Assembly: GCF_019334565.1 (NCBI RefSeq)
Contig: NZ_CP079724.1
Location: 207,001-271,000, forward strand
DNA length: 64,000 nt
Direction of reading: 5' to 3'
Source of the DNA: Streptococcus oralis
GTDB lineage: Bacteria > Bacillota > Bacilli > Lactobacillales > Streptococcaceae
The notes under the pieces: generated by a model
The model's database searches: none
What the model was told of the DNA's origin: nothing
Seen by the model: the letters and a program-made list of their open reading frames with translations, nothing else
Position numbers and translations under genes: made by a program
Shown: positions 26,341 through 36,473 of the stretch, piece after piece
How the letters are laid out: the number at the start of each line of letters is the position of its first letter
Position numbering within the stretch: position 1 is the first letter of the stretch

Positions 26341-26571
26341 ATGGTTCAATTATTATTCACTCTAAGTAGTCATATACTCTTTATTTATTTGAGTTTTTAC
26401 CTTTTAAAGGATCTTGTGAGATGGGAAAAGGTTTTAAAAGTGACCGCTACTAACACAAAAAAGGTTCGTTTGTTGGTAGGCTTCTTTAGTATGGTAATGG
26501 GCTACATCTTGAGTTCATTCTTTATCAGTTTGTACCAACTGTGGCAAGAAGCACTTAGAGGACTATTATAA
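26341..26571 (+). CDS. DUF1146 small membrane protein (YwzB-like)
   Basis: This 76-residue protein has two hydrophobic segments (about 5-22 and 45-66) joined by a basic linker ([17 protein letters not shown]). Length, topology and position directly upstream of murA match DUF1146/YwzB, a conserved Firmicutes protein of unknown function. There is no ribosome-binding site, because the -10 box ends 6 bp before the ATG, so a leaderless transcript is likely. Confidence 0.8.
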   Translation: MVQLLFTLSSHILFIYLSFYLLKDLVRWEKVLKVTATNTKKVRLLVGFFSMVMGYILSSFFISLYQLWQEALRGLL

Positions 26572-26594
26572 AATCAAAAGTAAAGGAAACAACT

Positions 26595-27878
26595 ATGGAA
26601 AAAATTGTAGTTCAAGGTGGAGATAATCGTCTGGTCGGGAGTGTGACGATCGAGGGAGCAAAGAATGCAGTCTTGCCTTTGTTGGCGGCGACTATTCTAG
26701 CAAGCAAGGGTAAGACAGTCTTGCAGAACGTCCCAATCTTGTCAGATGTTTTCACCATGAATCAAGTAGTTCGTGGTCTGAATGCCAAGGTGGATTTTGA
26801 TGAGGAAGCACATGTTGTCGAGGTTGATGCGACTGGTGATATCACTGAGGAAGCTCCATACAAGTATGTCAGCAAGATGCGTGCATCCATCGTTGTCTTG
26901 GGGCCAATCCTTGCTCGTGTAGGACATGCCAAAGTTTCTATGCCAGGGGGATGTACCATCGGGAGTCGTCCCATCGACCTCCACCTCAAAGGTTTGGAAG
27001 CTATGGGGGCAAAGATTACCCAGACAGCTGGTTACATCGAAGCCAAGGCAGAACGCCTGCATGGTGCTCATATCTACATGGACTTCCCTAGTGTCGGCGC
27101 AACACAAAACCTCATGATGGCGGCAACTCTAGCTGACGGTGTGACGGTCATTGAAAATGCTGCGCGTGAGCCGGAAATTGTTGATCTCGCTATTCTCCTT
27201 AATGAAATGGGAGCCAAGGTCAAGGGAGCTGGTACCGAAACCATCACAGTGACTGGTGTTGAGGAACTCCATGGTACGACTCACAGTGTCGTACAGGACC
27301 GTATCGAAGCCGGAACCTTTATGGTGGCTGCAGCTATGACTGGCGGAGATGTCCTCGTTCGCGATGCAGTATGGGAACACAATCGCCCCTTGATTTCAAA
27401 ACTCCTTGAAATGGGTGTTGAAGTGACAGAGGAATCAGAAGGCATCCGTATTCGTTCTCAACTTGAAAATCTCAAGGCTGTTCATGTAAAAACCTTGCCG
27501 CACCCAGGATTTCCAACAGATATGCAGGCGCAATTTACAGCTCTGATGACAGTCGCAAAAGGGGAATCCACCATGGTGGAAACGGTGTTTGAGAATCGCT
27601 TCCAACACTTAGAGGAAATGCGCCGTATGGGCTTGCATTCAGAGATTATCCGTGACACGGCTCGTATTGTTGGGGGACAGGCTTTACAGGGGGCTGAAGT
27701 TCTTTCAACGGACCTTCGTGCCAGTGCTGCCTTGATTTTGACAGGTTTAGTAGCGCAAGGGGAGACAGTTGTTGGTAAATTAGTCCACCTTGATAGAGGT
27801 TACTACCGTTTCCATGAGAAATTGGCTCAGCTAGGAGCGAAGATTCAGCGAATCGAGGCAAATGATGAAGAAGAATAA
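26595..27878 (+). CDS. murA: UDP-N-acetylglucosamine 1-carboxyvinyltransferase
   Basis: MurA catalyses the first committed step of peptidoglycan synthesis, adding enolpyruvate from PEP to UDP-GlcNAc. The 427-residue protein has [21 protein letters not shown] at the N-terminus (conserved Lys-Asn), the loop [16 protein letters not shown] with the catalytic, fosfomycin-target Cys near residue 117, and [12 protein letters not shown]. Gram-positives have two copies; the epuA-endA context fits the main pneumococcal copy. The 3' end overlaps epuA by 17 bp. Confidence 0.97.
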   Translation: MEKIVVQGGDNRLVGSVTIEGAKNAVLPLLAATILASKGKTVLQNVPILSDVFTMNQVVRGLNAKVDFDEEAHVVEVDATGDITEEAPYKYVSKMRASIVVLGPILARVGHAKVSMPGGCTIGSRPIDLHLKGLEAMGAKITQTAGYIEAKAERLHGAHIYMDFPSVGATQNLMMAATLADGVTVIENAAREPEIVDLAILLNEMGAKVKGAGTETITVTGVEELHGTTHSVVQDRIEAGTFMVAAAMTGGDVLVRDAVWEHNRPLISKLLEMGVEVTEESEGIRIRSQLENLKAVHVKTLPHPGFPTDMQAQFTALMTVAKGESTMVETVFENRFQHLEEMRRMGLHSEIIRDTARIVGGQALQGAEVLSTDLRASAALILTGLVAQGETVVGKLVHLDRGYYRFHEKLAQLGAKIQRIEANDEEE

Positions 27879-28059
27879 AAACTTACGCTATGTACTCCGT
27901 CGTTTACTGTTGATTTTTATCGTACTATTGCTAGGCTTTCTGGCTTTAGGAATCGGCTTGATGGTAGGCTATGGAATCCTAGGAAAGGGACAGGATCCAT
28001 GGGCTATCTTGTCTCCAGCAAAGTGGCAGGAATTGATTAGCAAATTTACAGGAAATTAG
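27862..28059 (+). CDS. epuA: EpuA family small membrane protein
   Basis: The 65-residue protein has a basic N-terminus ([12 protein letters not shown]) and one long hydrophobic segment (residues 13-38), followed by a short outside tail ending ISKFTGN. The family, often labelled DNA-directed RNA polymerase subunit beta (EpuA) in databases, lies between murA and endA in pneumococci. The RNA polymerase label is probably misleading for such a small membrane protein. GAGG at 27855 serves ATG 27862 or 27865. Function unknown. Confidence 0.85.
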   Translation: MMKKNKNLRYVLRRLLLIFIVLLLGFLALGIGLMVGYGILGKGQDPWAILSPAKWQELISKFTGN

Positions 28060-28079
28060 ACTGGGAGACCAGTCTTTTT
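28059..28079 (+). terminator. Internal terminator between epuA and endA
   Basis: GACTGG, GAGA, CCAGTC, TTTTT: a perfect 6-bp stem with T-tract 20 bp before endA. No separate endA promoter is visible, so endA is probably made by read-through. Confidence 0.75.
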
Positions 28080-28099
28080 CTAAAGAAATAAGGAGAAAA

Positions 28100-28924
28100 A
28101 TGGACAAAAAAACAAGACAAGCTCTGATAGGGTTACTTCTATTCTTACTCTTGGCTGCTGGAAGCTACTATATCAAGCAGATGCAGACAGCGCCAAACAC
28201 CCCTAGAACAAAGATTAGTCAGAAAAAACAAGCTTCAGAAGCTCCCAGTCAGGAGCTAGCTGAAAGTGTCTTAACTGAGTCAATCAAAAACCAAATCAAG
28301 GGTGATCTTGAGTGGAATGGAGCAGGGGCCTTCATTGTCAATGGCAATAAAACCAATCTAGATGCCAAGGTTTCCAGCAAACCCTATGCGGATAATAAAA
28401 CAAAGACAGTGGGAAAAGAAACAGTTCCAACTGTTGCCAATGCCATCTTATCCAAAGCGACTCGGCAGTATAAAAATCGTGAAGAAACAGGCAACGGCTC
28501 AACCTCCTGGACGCCACCAGGATGGCATCAGGTCAAGAATCTAAAGGGAGTCTATACACATGCAGTTGATAGAGGACACCTGCTGGGCTATGCCTTGATA
28601 GGTGGTTTGGACGGTTTTGATGCCTCTACCAGCAACCCCAAGAACATTGCAGTCCAGACAGCTTGGGCCAACCAAGCTCAGGCTGAGGATTCGACAGGTC
28701 AGAACTACTATGAGAGTTTGGTCAGAAAAGCCTTGGACCAAAATAAGAGGGTTCGTTATCGCGTGACGCTCCACTATGCGACAAATGAGGACCTAGTTCC
28801 ATCCGCTTCACAAATCGAAGCCAAGTCTTCAGATGGCGAATTGGAATTCAATGTCCTAATCCCCAATGTTCAAAAGGGAATCCAGCTTGATTACCGAACA
28901 GGGCAAGTAACAGTAACGGATTAG
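28100..28924 (+). CDS. endA: DNA-entry nuclease EndA
   Basis: EndA is the membrane-anchored beta-beta-alpha metal (DNA/RNA non-specific) nuclease. It degrades one strand during transformation uptake in pneumococcus and can digest neutrophil DNA traps. The 274-residue protein has a signal anchor (residues 8-25), the active-site motif [13 protein letters not shown] near residues 157-169 with the catalytic His, and [12 protein letters not shown] with the metal-binding Asn region. AAGGAGAAAA is the ribosome-binding site. Presence implies at least ancestral natural competence. Confidence 0.95.
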   Translation: MDKKTRQALIGLLLFLLLAAGSYYIKQMQTAPNTPRTKISQKKQASEAPSQELAESVLTESIKNQIKGDLEWNGAGAFIVNGNKTNLDAKVSSKPYADNKTKTVGKETVPTVANAILSKATRQYKNREETGNGSTSWTPPGWHQVKNLKGVYTHAVDRGHLLGYALIGGLDGFDASTSNPKNIAVQTAWANQAQAEDSTGQNYYESLVRKALDQNKRVRYRVTLHYATNEDLVPSASQIEAKSSDGELEFNVLIPNVQKGIQLDYRTGQVTVTD

Positions 28925-28951
28925 AAACAATAGATACAATAGATACAATAA

Positions 28952-28993
28952 AAATAGCTCCTTTGTCTTCTATAGGCAGGGGAGCTATTGTTT
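28952..28993 (+). terminator. endA terminator
   Basis: AATAGCTCC (28953-28961) pairs with GGAGCTATT (28981-28989), followed by GTTT. A 10-bp tandem repeat (AATAGATAC units, 28928-28949) precedes it. Confidence 0.65.
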
Positions 28994-29027
28994 AAATGAA
29001 AAATAATGTGAATCCTGATCGATTTTA

Positions 29028-29036
29028 TGATATAAT
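29028..29036 (+). promoter_or_regulatory. Extended -10 promoter
   Basis: TGaTATAAT at 29028-29036 before the CorC-family gene at 29069. Confidence 0.6.
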
Positions 29037-29068
29037 GGAACACAAGATACTATTTTAGGAGAAGGACT

Positions 29069-30400
29069 ATGGAAGACCCGAGCAGTCAGAATTTGTTGCT
29101 ACAGTTTGTATTGTTATTTATCTTGACCCTGTTAAATGCTTTTTTCTCAGCCACTGAAATGGCGATGGTGTCACTAAACCGTTCCCGAGTGGAGCAAAAG
29201 GCAGAAGAGGGAGACAAACGTTACATTCGTTTGTTAAAGGTACTTGAAAATCCTAACCACTTTTTATCAACCATTCAAGTCGGTATCACCTTGATCACGA
29301 TCTTGTCAGGGGCAAAATTGGCAGATACACTTGGACAAGTAATTGCCTCTTGGATGGGGAATGGAGAAACAACTTATGCCATTGCAAGTTTCCTCTCTTT
29401 GGCATTCTTGACCTACATCTCTATTGTTTTTGGTGAACTCTATCCTAAACGGATTGCCCTTAATCTAAAAGATGCCTTAGCCATTCGCTCTGTTCCGATT
29501 ATCATTGGGCTTGGGAAGATTGTCAGTCCCTTTGTCTGGTTGTTATCTGCTTCAACCAATCTCTTGAGTCGTTTAACGCCAATGACCTTTGATGATGCAG
29601 ATGAAAAAATGACTCGAGATGAAATTGAGTACATGTTGACCAAAAGTGAGGAAACTTTGGATGCAGACGAAATCGAGATGTTACAAGGGATTTTCTCTCT
29701 AGATGAGCTGATGGCGAGAGAAGTCATGGTTCCTCGGACGGATGCCTTTATGGTGGATATTCAGGATGATAGTCAAACCATTATCCAAAGTATTCTAAAG
29801 CAAAATTTCTCACGTATCCCTGTTTATGATGGGGATAAGGACAATGTGATTGGTTTGATTCATACCAAGCGTTTGCTAAACGCTGCCTATGCAGATGGCT
29901 TTGAAAACATTGTCTGGAAGAAGATCTTACAAGATCCACTCTTTGTTCCTGAAACTATTTTTGTGGATGACTTGCTAAAAGAATTGCGAAATACCCAAAG
30001 ACAAATGGCCATTTTGCTCGATGAATATGGTGGTATGGCTGGACTGGTCACACTGGAAGACCTGCTGGAGGAGATTGTCGGAGAAATCGACGACGAGACA
30101 GACCGAGCAGAAATCGAAGTCCATCAAATCGGTGAGGACACCTATATTGCACAGGGAACTATGAATCTTAACGACTTCAATAACTACTTTGGTGTCGAAC
30201 TAGAAAGCGATGATGTGGATACCATCGCCGGTTATTATTTGACGGGTGTTGGTACGATTCCAACAACTGAAAAAATCAGTTACCAACTGGTCAGTCAAAA
30301 CAAGCAAATCGTCCTGACCAATGATAAGGTGAAAAATGGACGTGTTACCAAGGTAAAAGTTCAAATCACAGAACTAGAACCTGAAGAAGAAACAGAATAA
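29069..30400 (+). CDS. CNNM/CorC (HlyC) family membrane protein
   Basis: The 443-residue protein starts with a DUF21/CNNM membrane domain of about three to four segments (residues 10-190: [22 protein letters not shown] and [11 protein letters not shown]). It continues with two CBS domains (about 210-335: [11 protein letters not shown] and [25 protein letters not shown]) and ends with a CorC_HlyC domain. The family is linked to magnesium/cobalt homeostasis; the hemolysin label is historical. Own promoter and terminator. An export versus sensing role cannot be decided from sequence. Confidence 0.92.
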   Translation: MEDPSSQNLLLQFVLLFILTLLNAFFSATEMAMVSLNRSRVEQKAEEGDKRYIRLLKVLENPNHFLSTIQVGITLITILSGAKLADTLGQVIASWMGNGETTYAIASFLSLAFLTYISIVFGELYPKRIALNLKDALAIRSVPIIIGLGKIVSPFVWLLSASTNLLSRLTPMTFDDADEKMTRDEIEYMLTKSEETLDADEIEMLQGIFSLDELMAREVMVPRTDAFMVDIQDDSQTIIQSILKQNFSRIPVYDGDKDNVIGLIHTKRLLNAAYADGFENIVWKKILQDPLFVPETIFVDDLLKELRNTQRQMAILLDEYGGMAGLVTLEDLLEEIVGEIDDETDRAEIEVHQIGEDTYIAQGTMNLNDFNNYFGVELESDDVDTIAGYYLTGVGTIPTTEKISYQLVSQNKQIVLTNDKVKNGRVTKVKVQITELEPEEETE

Positions 30401-30430
30401 AGCAGTGACTTGAGTCACTGCTTTATATTT
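30399..30430 (+). terminator. Terminator after the CorC-family gene
   Basis: AAAGCAGTGACTTGAGTCACTGCTTT is split by the loop around 30411; a near-perfect hairpin, followed by ATATTT. Confidence 0.75.
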
Positions 30431-30488
30431 CCCCCAATTCGCCCCAAAAGTTTTTCGAAGTTATCCGTATTTATCTGAAGAAAAAATA

Positions 30489-30514
30489 AAAAAAGCCCGA
30501 TTTTTTGGGCTTTT
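30489..30514 (-). terminator. Terminator of tRNA-Cys
   Basis: AAAAGCCC...GGGCTTTT around an A/T loop. On the minus strand it is followed by T-rich sequence, 35 bp beyond the tRNA 3' end. Confidence 0.7.
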
Positions 30515-30548
30515 CATTTGGTTAATTCCTGTTAATTCAGGTACTGAA

Positions 30549-30619
30549 AGGCGGTAGACGGATTTGAACCGACGATCAAGCTTTTGCAGAGCCGTGCCTT
30601 ACCACTTGGCTATACCGCC
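30549..30619 (-). tRNA. tRNA-Cys (GCA)
   Basis: On the minus strand the 71-nt gene folds into a cloverleaf. Acceptor GGCGGTA pairs with TACCGCC. The D-arm is GCC/GGC, the anticodon loop CTGCAAA contains GCA, and the T-loop is TTCAAAT, with discriminator base T. CCA is not encoded. The 214 bp to its right (30620-30834) show no gene or structure that I can support. Confidence 0.95.
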
Positions 30620-30834
30620 TCAACGTTTATTATTATACCTTGAAAATCATTTCCCGTCAATAGTTTCTTATTCTAAAATCCAATTTAGGAAAACAGATGA
30701 TGATTGAGGAAGTGAGAAAAAGCTTGTAAAAATCCCATTCTAATAGAGGGTCAGACTAGAAAGTATTTCTTGAAGAAACAAACAAAGAATGCAGAAATTT
30801 TGACAAATAGAAGTTTTTTGAGGAAATGCGCCTA

Positions 30835-30849
30835 AATATTCTGAAAATT
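30835..30849 (+). promoter_or_regulatory. CodY-box candidate upstream of amiA
   Basis: AATATTCTGAAAATT matches the CodY consensus AATTTTCWGAAAATT at 14 of 15 positions. It ends 2 bp before the amiA -35, a repressing position. Confidence 0.65.
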
Positions 30850-30851
30850 CG

Positions 30852-30880
30852 TTTACTTTTTAAAAAATATATGTTATAAT
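30852..30880 (+). promoter_or_regulatory. ami operon promoter
   Basis: TTTACT (30852-30857), 17 bp, TATAAT (30875-30880) with extended TG at 30872. Confidence 0.75.
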
Positions 30881-30918
30881 TTCCAATAAGCCTAAATTTT
30901 TCAAGAGGAGTTAAAAAC

Positions 30919-32898
30919 ATGAAAAAAAGTAGAGTATTTGTTGCAGCAGGTGTTGCTTTATTAGCAGCAGGAGTACTAGCTGCTTGCGGTTCTTCAAAAT
31001 CATCTGATTCAACAGCGCCAAAAAATTATGGCTATGTTTATACAGCTGATCCAGAAACATTGGATTACCTCATTTCAGGGAAACAAAGTACTAAGGTTGC
31101 CACTTCAAATGGTATCGATGGTCTCTTCACAAATGACAAGTATGGGAACCTAGTTCCTGCAGTTGCAGAAGACTGGTCAGTTTCAAAAGATGGTTTGACT
31201 TATACCTATAAGATTCGTAAAGGTGTTAAATGGATGACATCAGATGGCGAAGAATATGCTGAAGTGAAAGCGAAAGACTTTGTAAATGGCTTGAAACACG
31301 CGGCTGATAACAAGTCTGAAGCACTTTATCTAGCAGAAGATTCAGTTAAAGGTCTAGCTGACTATAAAGCTGGAAATAATAAAGACTTTTCTTCAGTCGG
31401 TGTAAAGGCAGTTGATGATTATACTCTTGAGTATACTTTGAATCAACCAGAACCATACTGGAACTCTAAGATGGCCTACGCAATCTTCTGGCCATTGAAC
31501 GAAGATTTTGAAAAATCAAAAGGGGCTGACTTTGCCAAAGCAACTGACCCTACATCATTGCTTTACAATGGTCCATTCTTACTGAAAGGTTTGACTGCTA
31601 AATCTTCTATAGAGTTTGCTAAGAATGAAAACTACTGGGACAAAGATAATGTTCACATTGATAAAGTAACCCTTGCTTTCTATGATGGGTCAGACCAAGA
31701 ATCTATTGAACGTAACTTTACAAGTGGAGCTTATAGCTATGCTCGTCTTTACCCAACAAGTTCAAACTACTCTAAGGTAGAAGAAACATACAAAGACAAT
31801 ATCTACTACACTCCATCAGGACCTGGTATTGGTGGTTTGGGTGTGAATATTGACCGTCAAGGTTACAAATACACTTCTAAAACAACTGATGAAGAGAAGA
31901 CTTCTACCAAGAAAGCCCTTCTTAACAAGGACTTCCGTCAGGCTTTGAACTTCGCCTTTGACCGTACTTCTTACTCAGCACAAATTAATGGTAAAGAAGG
32001 TGCTCCTCTTGCAGTTCGTAACCTCTTTGTGAAACCAGATTTTGTCTCTGCAGGTGAAAAAACTTTCGGTGACTTGGTAACTGAAAAGATGGCTGCTTAC
32101 GGTGATGAGTGGAAGAATGTTAACTTTGCGGATGGTCAAGATGGACTCTTCAACGCCGATAAAGCCAAAGCTGAATTTGCCAAAGCTAAAACAGCATTGG
32201 AAGCAGAAGGTGTGAAATTCCCTATTCACTTGGATATCCCAGTAGACCAAACATCTAAAAACTATATTGCACGTATCCAATCCTTCAAACAATCCGTTGA
32301 AACAGTACTTGGTGAAGGCAACGTAGTCATTGATATCCAACAAATTTCTAAAGATGAGTTGAACAACATCACTTACTACGCAGCTAGCGCAGCAGCAGAA
32401 GATTGGGATCTTTCAGGTGCTGTTGGATGGAACCCTGACTATGAAGATCCATCAACTTACCTTGATATCTTGAAGACAACGAATGCTGAACAAACAAAAA
32501 CATACATGGGTTACGAAGGTGCAGATAATGCTGCAGCGGCTCAAGTTGGTTTGAAAGAATACGATAAGCTAGTTGATGAAGCTGCTAAGGAAACCAACGA
32601 CTTGAATGTTCGTTATGAAAAATATGCGGCTGCCCAAGCTTGGTTGACAGATAGCTCACTCTTCTTGCCAGCTATGTCATCAAGTGGTGCTGCACCAATC
32701 ATTTCTCGTGTTGTACCATTCACAGCATCTTACAGTCAATCTGGAGATAAGGGATCAGACGTATACTTCAAGTATATTCAGTTACAAGATAAGGTTGTAA
32801 CAAAAGCTGACTATGAACAAGCTCGTGAAAAATGGCTCAAAGAGAAAAAAGAATCAAACGAAAAAGTTCAAAAAGAATTGGCTAACCACGTTAAATAA
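30919..32898 (+). CDS. amiA: Oligopeptide-binding lipoprotein AmiA
   Basis: This is the extracellular substrate-binding lipoprotein of the Ami ABC importer, which takes up oligopeptides for nutrition and signalling (peptide pheromones of Rgg systems, aminopterin sensitivity). The 659-residue precursor has a lipoprotein signal with lipobox LAAC (Cys23) and a family 5 binding domain with PETLDYL, VPAVAEDWSVSKDGLTYTYKIRKGVKW and DFRQALNFAFDR. AAGAGGAG is the ribosome-binding site. The paralogues AliA/AliB look similar, but the following amiCDEF genes fix the identity. Confidence 0.93.
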   Translation: MKKSRVFVAAGVALLAAGVLAACGSSKSSDSTAPKNYGYVYTADPETLDYLISGKQSTKVATSNGIDGLFTNDKYGNLVPAVAEDWSVSKDGLTYTYKIRKGVKWMTSDGEEYAEVKAKDFVNGLKHAADNKSEALYLAEDSVKGLADYKAGNNKDFSSVGVKAVDDYTLEYTLNQPEPYWNSKMAYAIFWPLNEDFEKSKGADFAKATDPTSLLYNGPFLLKGLTAKSSIEFAKNENYWDKDNVHIDKVTLAFYDGSDQESIERNFTSGAYSYARLYPTSSNYSKVEETYKDNIYYTPSGPGIGGLGVNIDRQGYKYTSKTTDEEKTSTKKALLNKDFRQALNFAFDRTSYSAQINGKEGAPLAVRNLFVKPDFVSAGEKTFGDLVTEKMAAYGDEWKNVNFADGQDGLFNADKAKAEFAKAKTALEAEGVKFPIHLDIPVDQTSKNYIARIQSFKQSVETVLGEGNVVIDIQQISKDELNNITYYAASAAAEDWDLSGAVGWNPDYEDPSTYLDILKTTNAEQTKTYMGYEGADNAAAAQVGLKEYDKLVDEAAKETNDLNVRYEKYAAAQAWLTDSSLFLPAMSSSGAAPIISRVVPFTASYSQSGDKGSDVYFKYIQLQDKVVTKADYEQAREKWLKEKKESNEKVQKELANHVK

Positions 32899-32907
32899 AT
32901 AACTCTC

Positions 32908-32943
32908 AAGAGAACTTTCTCTCCATGAGGAGAAGGTTCTTTT
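32908..32943 (+). terminator. Intercistronic hairpin between amiA and amiC
   Basis: AAGAGAACTTTCTC pairs with GGAGAAGGTTCTTTT around TCCATGA. It is a partial terminator or 3'-stabilising stem, expected to leave amiA mRNA more abundant than amiCDEF. Confidence 0.6.
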
Positions 32944-32964
32944 GGGATTTTAAAAGGAAACGAT

Positions 32965-34461
32965 ATGAAGAAATATATTTTTATGCGTGTATTGCGTTCA
33001 TTGTTGTCTATTTTCTTGGTGACAACATTGACCTACACAATTATCTATACGATGGTTCCTCGAAAATTGATTTTCAAGCAGGATACCAACTATAACAAGA
33101 TTGCAACGACGCCGGACAAGCGGGATAATTATGAAAATACCGTTTATGAACGGATGGGCTATATCGAGTACTACGATACCAAAGAGTTGCAAGAAAGAGC
33201 GAGCTCACTGGACTCATCTGTAACAGTGGATGCCAATGATACCAATAAGGCAATCTATGAAAAATACATCAACCAACTAGGAAATGGTTGGACACTCGGT
33301 GTGTTCTCAGAAAGTGGTCAATTCTATGCTACGCGTGAAATTCCAATTTTTGAACGTGTTTTCAAATTCTATTCCAACTTGATTGATATTGATCATCCAA
33401 ACAAGATTCAAGACCCTGAAAATCCAAACTTGCAACGTTATCTTCGTTTTGAAAATGACCCTGCTATCGGTTGGTCATTGGTTGGTTCAGGTACAAAACA
33501 TAAGTATCTTTTGTATTTCAACAATCAATTTCCATTTGTACACCAAAACTTTGTGAACATCAACTTGGGTGACTCTTACCCAACTTATGCAAACACACCA
33601 GTGCTTCAAGTTATCACACAAGGTCAGGGACAAACTAAGACATCAGAAGTTCAATTCCCTATGGGTAAAAAGACTTCATCGGTAGATATTTACTCTCGTA
33701 CTTACAAATCTCCAAGTCAAGCAGACGCGCGTGAGGTAGCCAACTATGGTAAAGACGATCCATATACAGCTACAGAAAGCAATTACCAATACCCATCAAT
33801 GATTGCAAGTTCAGCGGTTGCTGGTTTGATTGGTTTGATTATTTCGTATGCGATTGCGATTCCACTTGGATCTGCTATGGCTCGCCACAAAAATACTTGG
33901 ATTGACAGCTTCTCGACAGGTGCTCTGACCTTCTTGCTTGCCCTTCCAACGATTGCCTTGGTTTATATCGTCCGCTTGATTGGATCATCAATTGGTCTGC
34001 CTGACTCATTCCCTATTTTGGGTGCTGGAGATTGGCGTTCTTATGTCTTACCAGCAGTCATTCTAGGTTTGTTGGGTGCGCCAAGTACAGCTATCTGGAT
34101 TCGTCGTTACATGATCGACTTGCAATCTCAGGACTTTGTACGTTTTGCTCGTGCCAAAGGTTTGTCTGAAAAAGAAATTTCAAATAAACACATCTTTAAA
34201 AATGCCATGGTTCCTTTGGTTTCAGGTATTCCTGGTGCCGTAATCGGAGTTATTGGTGGTGCAACATTGACAGAAACAGTCTTCGCCTTCCCAGGTATGG
34301 GTAAAATGTTGATTGACTCTGTTAAGGCATCAAACAACTCAATGGTAGTTGGTCTCGTCTTTATCTTTACATGTATTTCTATCTTCTCACTCTTTGTAGG
34401 AGATATCTGGATGACCATGCTTGACCCACGTATTAAATTGACAGAGAAAGGAGGCAAATAA
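32965..34461 (+). CDS. amiC: Oligopeptide ABC permease AmiC
   Basis: The 498-residue inner-membrane permease has one N-terminal segment, a long extracytoplasmic insert (about residues 35-280) typical of streptococcal AmiC, and five further segments. Near residues 395-420 the EAA loop ([23 protein letters not shown]) contacts the ATPases. It pairs with AmiD to form the translocation channel. The stop overlaps the amiD start (TAATG). Confidence 0.95.
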   Translation: MKKYIFMRVLRSLLSIFLVTTLTYTIIYTMVPRKLIFKQDTNYNKIATTPDKRDNYENTVYERMGYIEYYDTKELQERASSLDSSVTVDANDTNKAIYEKYINQLGNGWTLGVFSESGQFYATREIPIFERVFKFYSNLIDIDHPNKIQDPENPNLQRYLRFENDPAIGWSLVGSGTKHKYLLYFNNQFPFVHQNFVNINLGDSYPTYANTPVLQVITQGQGQTKTSEVQFPMGKKTSSVDIYSRTYKSPSQADAREVANYGKDDPYTATESNYQYPSMIASSAVAGLIGLIISYAIAIPLGSAMARHKNTWIDSFSTGALTFLLALPTIALVYIVRLIGSSIGLPDSFPILGAGDWRSYVLPAVILGLLGAPSTAIWIRRYMIDLQSQDFVRFARAKGLSEKEISNKHIFKNAMVPLVSGIPGAVIGVIGGATLTETVFAFPGMGKMLIDSVKASNNSMVVGLVFIFTCISIFSLFVGDIWMTMLDPRIKLTEKGGK

Positions 34462-35387
34462 TGTCAACAATCGATAAAGAAAAATTTCAGTTCGTAAAAC
34501 GTGACGATTTTGCCTCTGAAACAATTGATGCTCCTGCCTATTCATACTGGGGTTCTGTATTTAGACAATTTCTAAAGAAAAAATCAACAGTCATTATGTT
34601 GGGGATTTTGGTTGCCATTATCTTGATGAGCTTTATTTACCCAATGTTCTCAGATTTTGACTTCAACGATGTAAGTAAGGTCAATGACTTTTCTGCTCGT
34701 TTTATCAAGCCCAATGCTGAACATTGGTTTGGTACAGATAGCAATGGTAAATCCTTGTTTGATGGGGTTTGGTTTGGTGCGCGTAATTCAATTCTTATCT
34801 CTGTAATTGCCACTTTTATCAACCTTGTGATCGGGGTTATTGTTGGTGGAATTTGGGGAATTTCAAAATCCGTTGACCGCGTCATGATGGAAGTTTATAA
34901 CATTATTTCAAACATTCCATCTCTCTTGATTGTCATTGTCTTGACTTACTCAATTGGTGCTGGTTTCTGGAATTTGATTTTTGCCATGAGTGTGACAACT
35001 TGGATTGGGATTGCTTATATGATTCGTATCCAAATCATGCGTTATCGTGATTTGGAATACAACCTTGCTTCTCAAACACTTGGAACACCAACCTTTAAAA
35101 TCATTGTTAAAAATATCATGCCGCAATTGGTATCTGTTATTGTTTCTACAATGACCTTGATGTTGCCAAGCTTCATCTCTTATGAAGCCTTCCTTTCCTT
35201 CTTTGGATTGGGATTGCCTGTAACAGTGCCAAGTTTGGGACGTTTGATCTCAGATTACTCACAAAACGTTACGACCAACGCTTACTTGTTCTGGATTCCA
35301 TTGACTACCTTGATTTTGGTATCTCTATCTCTTTTTGTTGTTGGTCAAAACCTAGCGGATGCTAGTGATCCACGTACACATAGATAG
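34461..35387 (+). CDS. amiD: Oligopeptide ABC permease AmiD
   Basis: The 308-residue permease is the second half of the channel. A cytoplasmic N-terminal tail comes first, then six membrane segments. The [19 protein letters not shown] motif of OppC-type permeases lies near residue 95, and an EAA-like loop ([21 protein letters not shown]) near 200. The start shares a base with the amiC stop, so the two are coupled. Confidence 0.95.
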   Translation: MSTIDKEKFQFVKRDDFASETIDAPAYSYWGSVFRQFLKKKSTVIMLGILVAIILMSFIYPMFSDFDFNDVSKVNDFSARFIKPNAEHWFGTDSNGKSLFDGVWFGARNSILISVIATFINLVIGVIVGGIWGISKSVDRVMMEVYNIISNIPSLLIVIVLTYSIGAGFWNLIFAMSVTTWIGIAYMIRIQIMRYRDLEYNLASQTLGTPTFKIIVKNIMPQLVSVIVSTMTLMLPSFISYEAFLSFFGLGLPVTVPSLGRLISDYSQNVTTNAYLFWIPLTTLILVSLSLFVVGQNLADASDPRTHR

Positions 35388-35395
35388 GAGTAGAC

Positions 35396-36463
35396 ATGAT
35401 AAAAGGGAAAAATGTAATTTTGACTGCTCGTGATATTGTCGTGGAATTTGACGTTCGTGACAAAGTTCTGACGGCTATCCGAGGAGTTTCTCTAGACTTG
35501 ATTGAAGGAGAAGTTCTGGCCTTGGTAGGTGAGTCCGGTTCTGGTAAATCTGTTTTAACAAAAACCTTTACAGGGATGTTAGAAGACAATGGGCGTATTG
35601 CCCAAGGAAGCATCGACTATCGTGGACAAGACTTGACTGCTCTTACTTCTAACAAGGAATGGGAGAAGATTCGTGGTGCTAAGATTGCGACTATCTTCCA
35701 AGACCCTATGACAAGTTTGGACCCAATCAATACAATCGGTAGCCAAATCACTGAAGTGATCATTAAACACCAAGGGAAAACAGCTAAGGAAGCCAAAGAG
35801 ATGGCAATCGACTATATGAACAAGGTCGGAATTCCAGACGCTGAAAAACGTTTTGATGAGTATCCTTTCCAATATTCTGGAGGGATGCGTCAACGTATCG
35901 TTATCGCGATTGCCCTTGCATGTCGTCCAGATATCTTAATCTGTGACGAGCCGACAACGGCCCTTGATGTAACCATTCAAGCACAAATCATTGATTTGCT
36001 TAAAACCTTGCAAAATGAGTACCACTTTACCATTATCTTTATCACCCATGACCTTGGTGTGGTAGCAAGTATTGCCGATAAGGTAGCGGTTATGTATGCT
36101 GGGGAAATTGTAGAATACGGTACTGTTGAGGAAGTCTTCTACGATCCACGTCATCCATACACTTGGAGTCTCTTGTCTAGCTTGCCACAGCTTGCTGATG
36201 ATAAAGGGGAATTGTACTCTATCCCAGGAACACCACCGTCTCTTTATACTGAGTTGAAAGGTGATGCCTTTGCCCTTCGTTCAGATTATGCGATGCAAAT
36301 TGATTTTGAAGAGAAAGCACCTAAGTTTTCAGTCACTGATACCCACTGGGCTAAGACTTGGTTGCTTCATGAGAATGCTCCTAAAGTTGAAAAACCTGGA
36401 GTCATTGCAGATTTGCATGACAAAATTCGTGATAAAATGGGCTTTGCTCATCTAGAAGACTAG
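35396..36463 (+). CDS. amiE: Oligopeptide ABC ATPase AmiE
   Basis: This is one of two ATP-binding subunits powering the Ami importer. The 355-residue protein has Walker A GESGSGKS near residues 43-50, signature YSGGMRQR, Walker [13 protein letters not shown], the H-loop THD, and the C-terminal oligopeptide/dipeptide domain ([14 protein letters not shown]). The long C-terminal tail (about 270-355) is typical of AmiE. It is preceded by AGGAGTAGAC and followed by amiF after 10 bp. Confidence 0.95.
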   Translation: MIKGKNVILTARDIVVEFDVRDKVLTAIRGVSLDLIEGEVLALVGESGSGKSVLTKTFTGMLEDNGRIAQGSIDYRGQDLTALTSNKEWEKIRGAKIATIFQDPMTSLDPINTIGSQITEVIIKHQGKTAKEAKEMAIDYMNKVGIPDAEKRFDEYPFQYSGGMRQRIVIAIALACRPDILICDEPTTALDVTIQAQIIDLLKTLQNEYHFTIIFITHDLGVVASIADKVAVMYAGEIVEYGTVEEVFYDPRHPYTWSLLSSLPQLADDKGELYSIPGTPPSLYTELKGDAFALRSDYAMQIDFEEKAPKFSVTDTHWAKTWLLHENAPKVEKPGVIADLHDKIRDKMGFAHLED

Positions 36464-36473
36464 GAGGAAGGAA

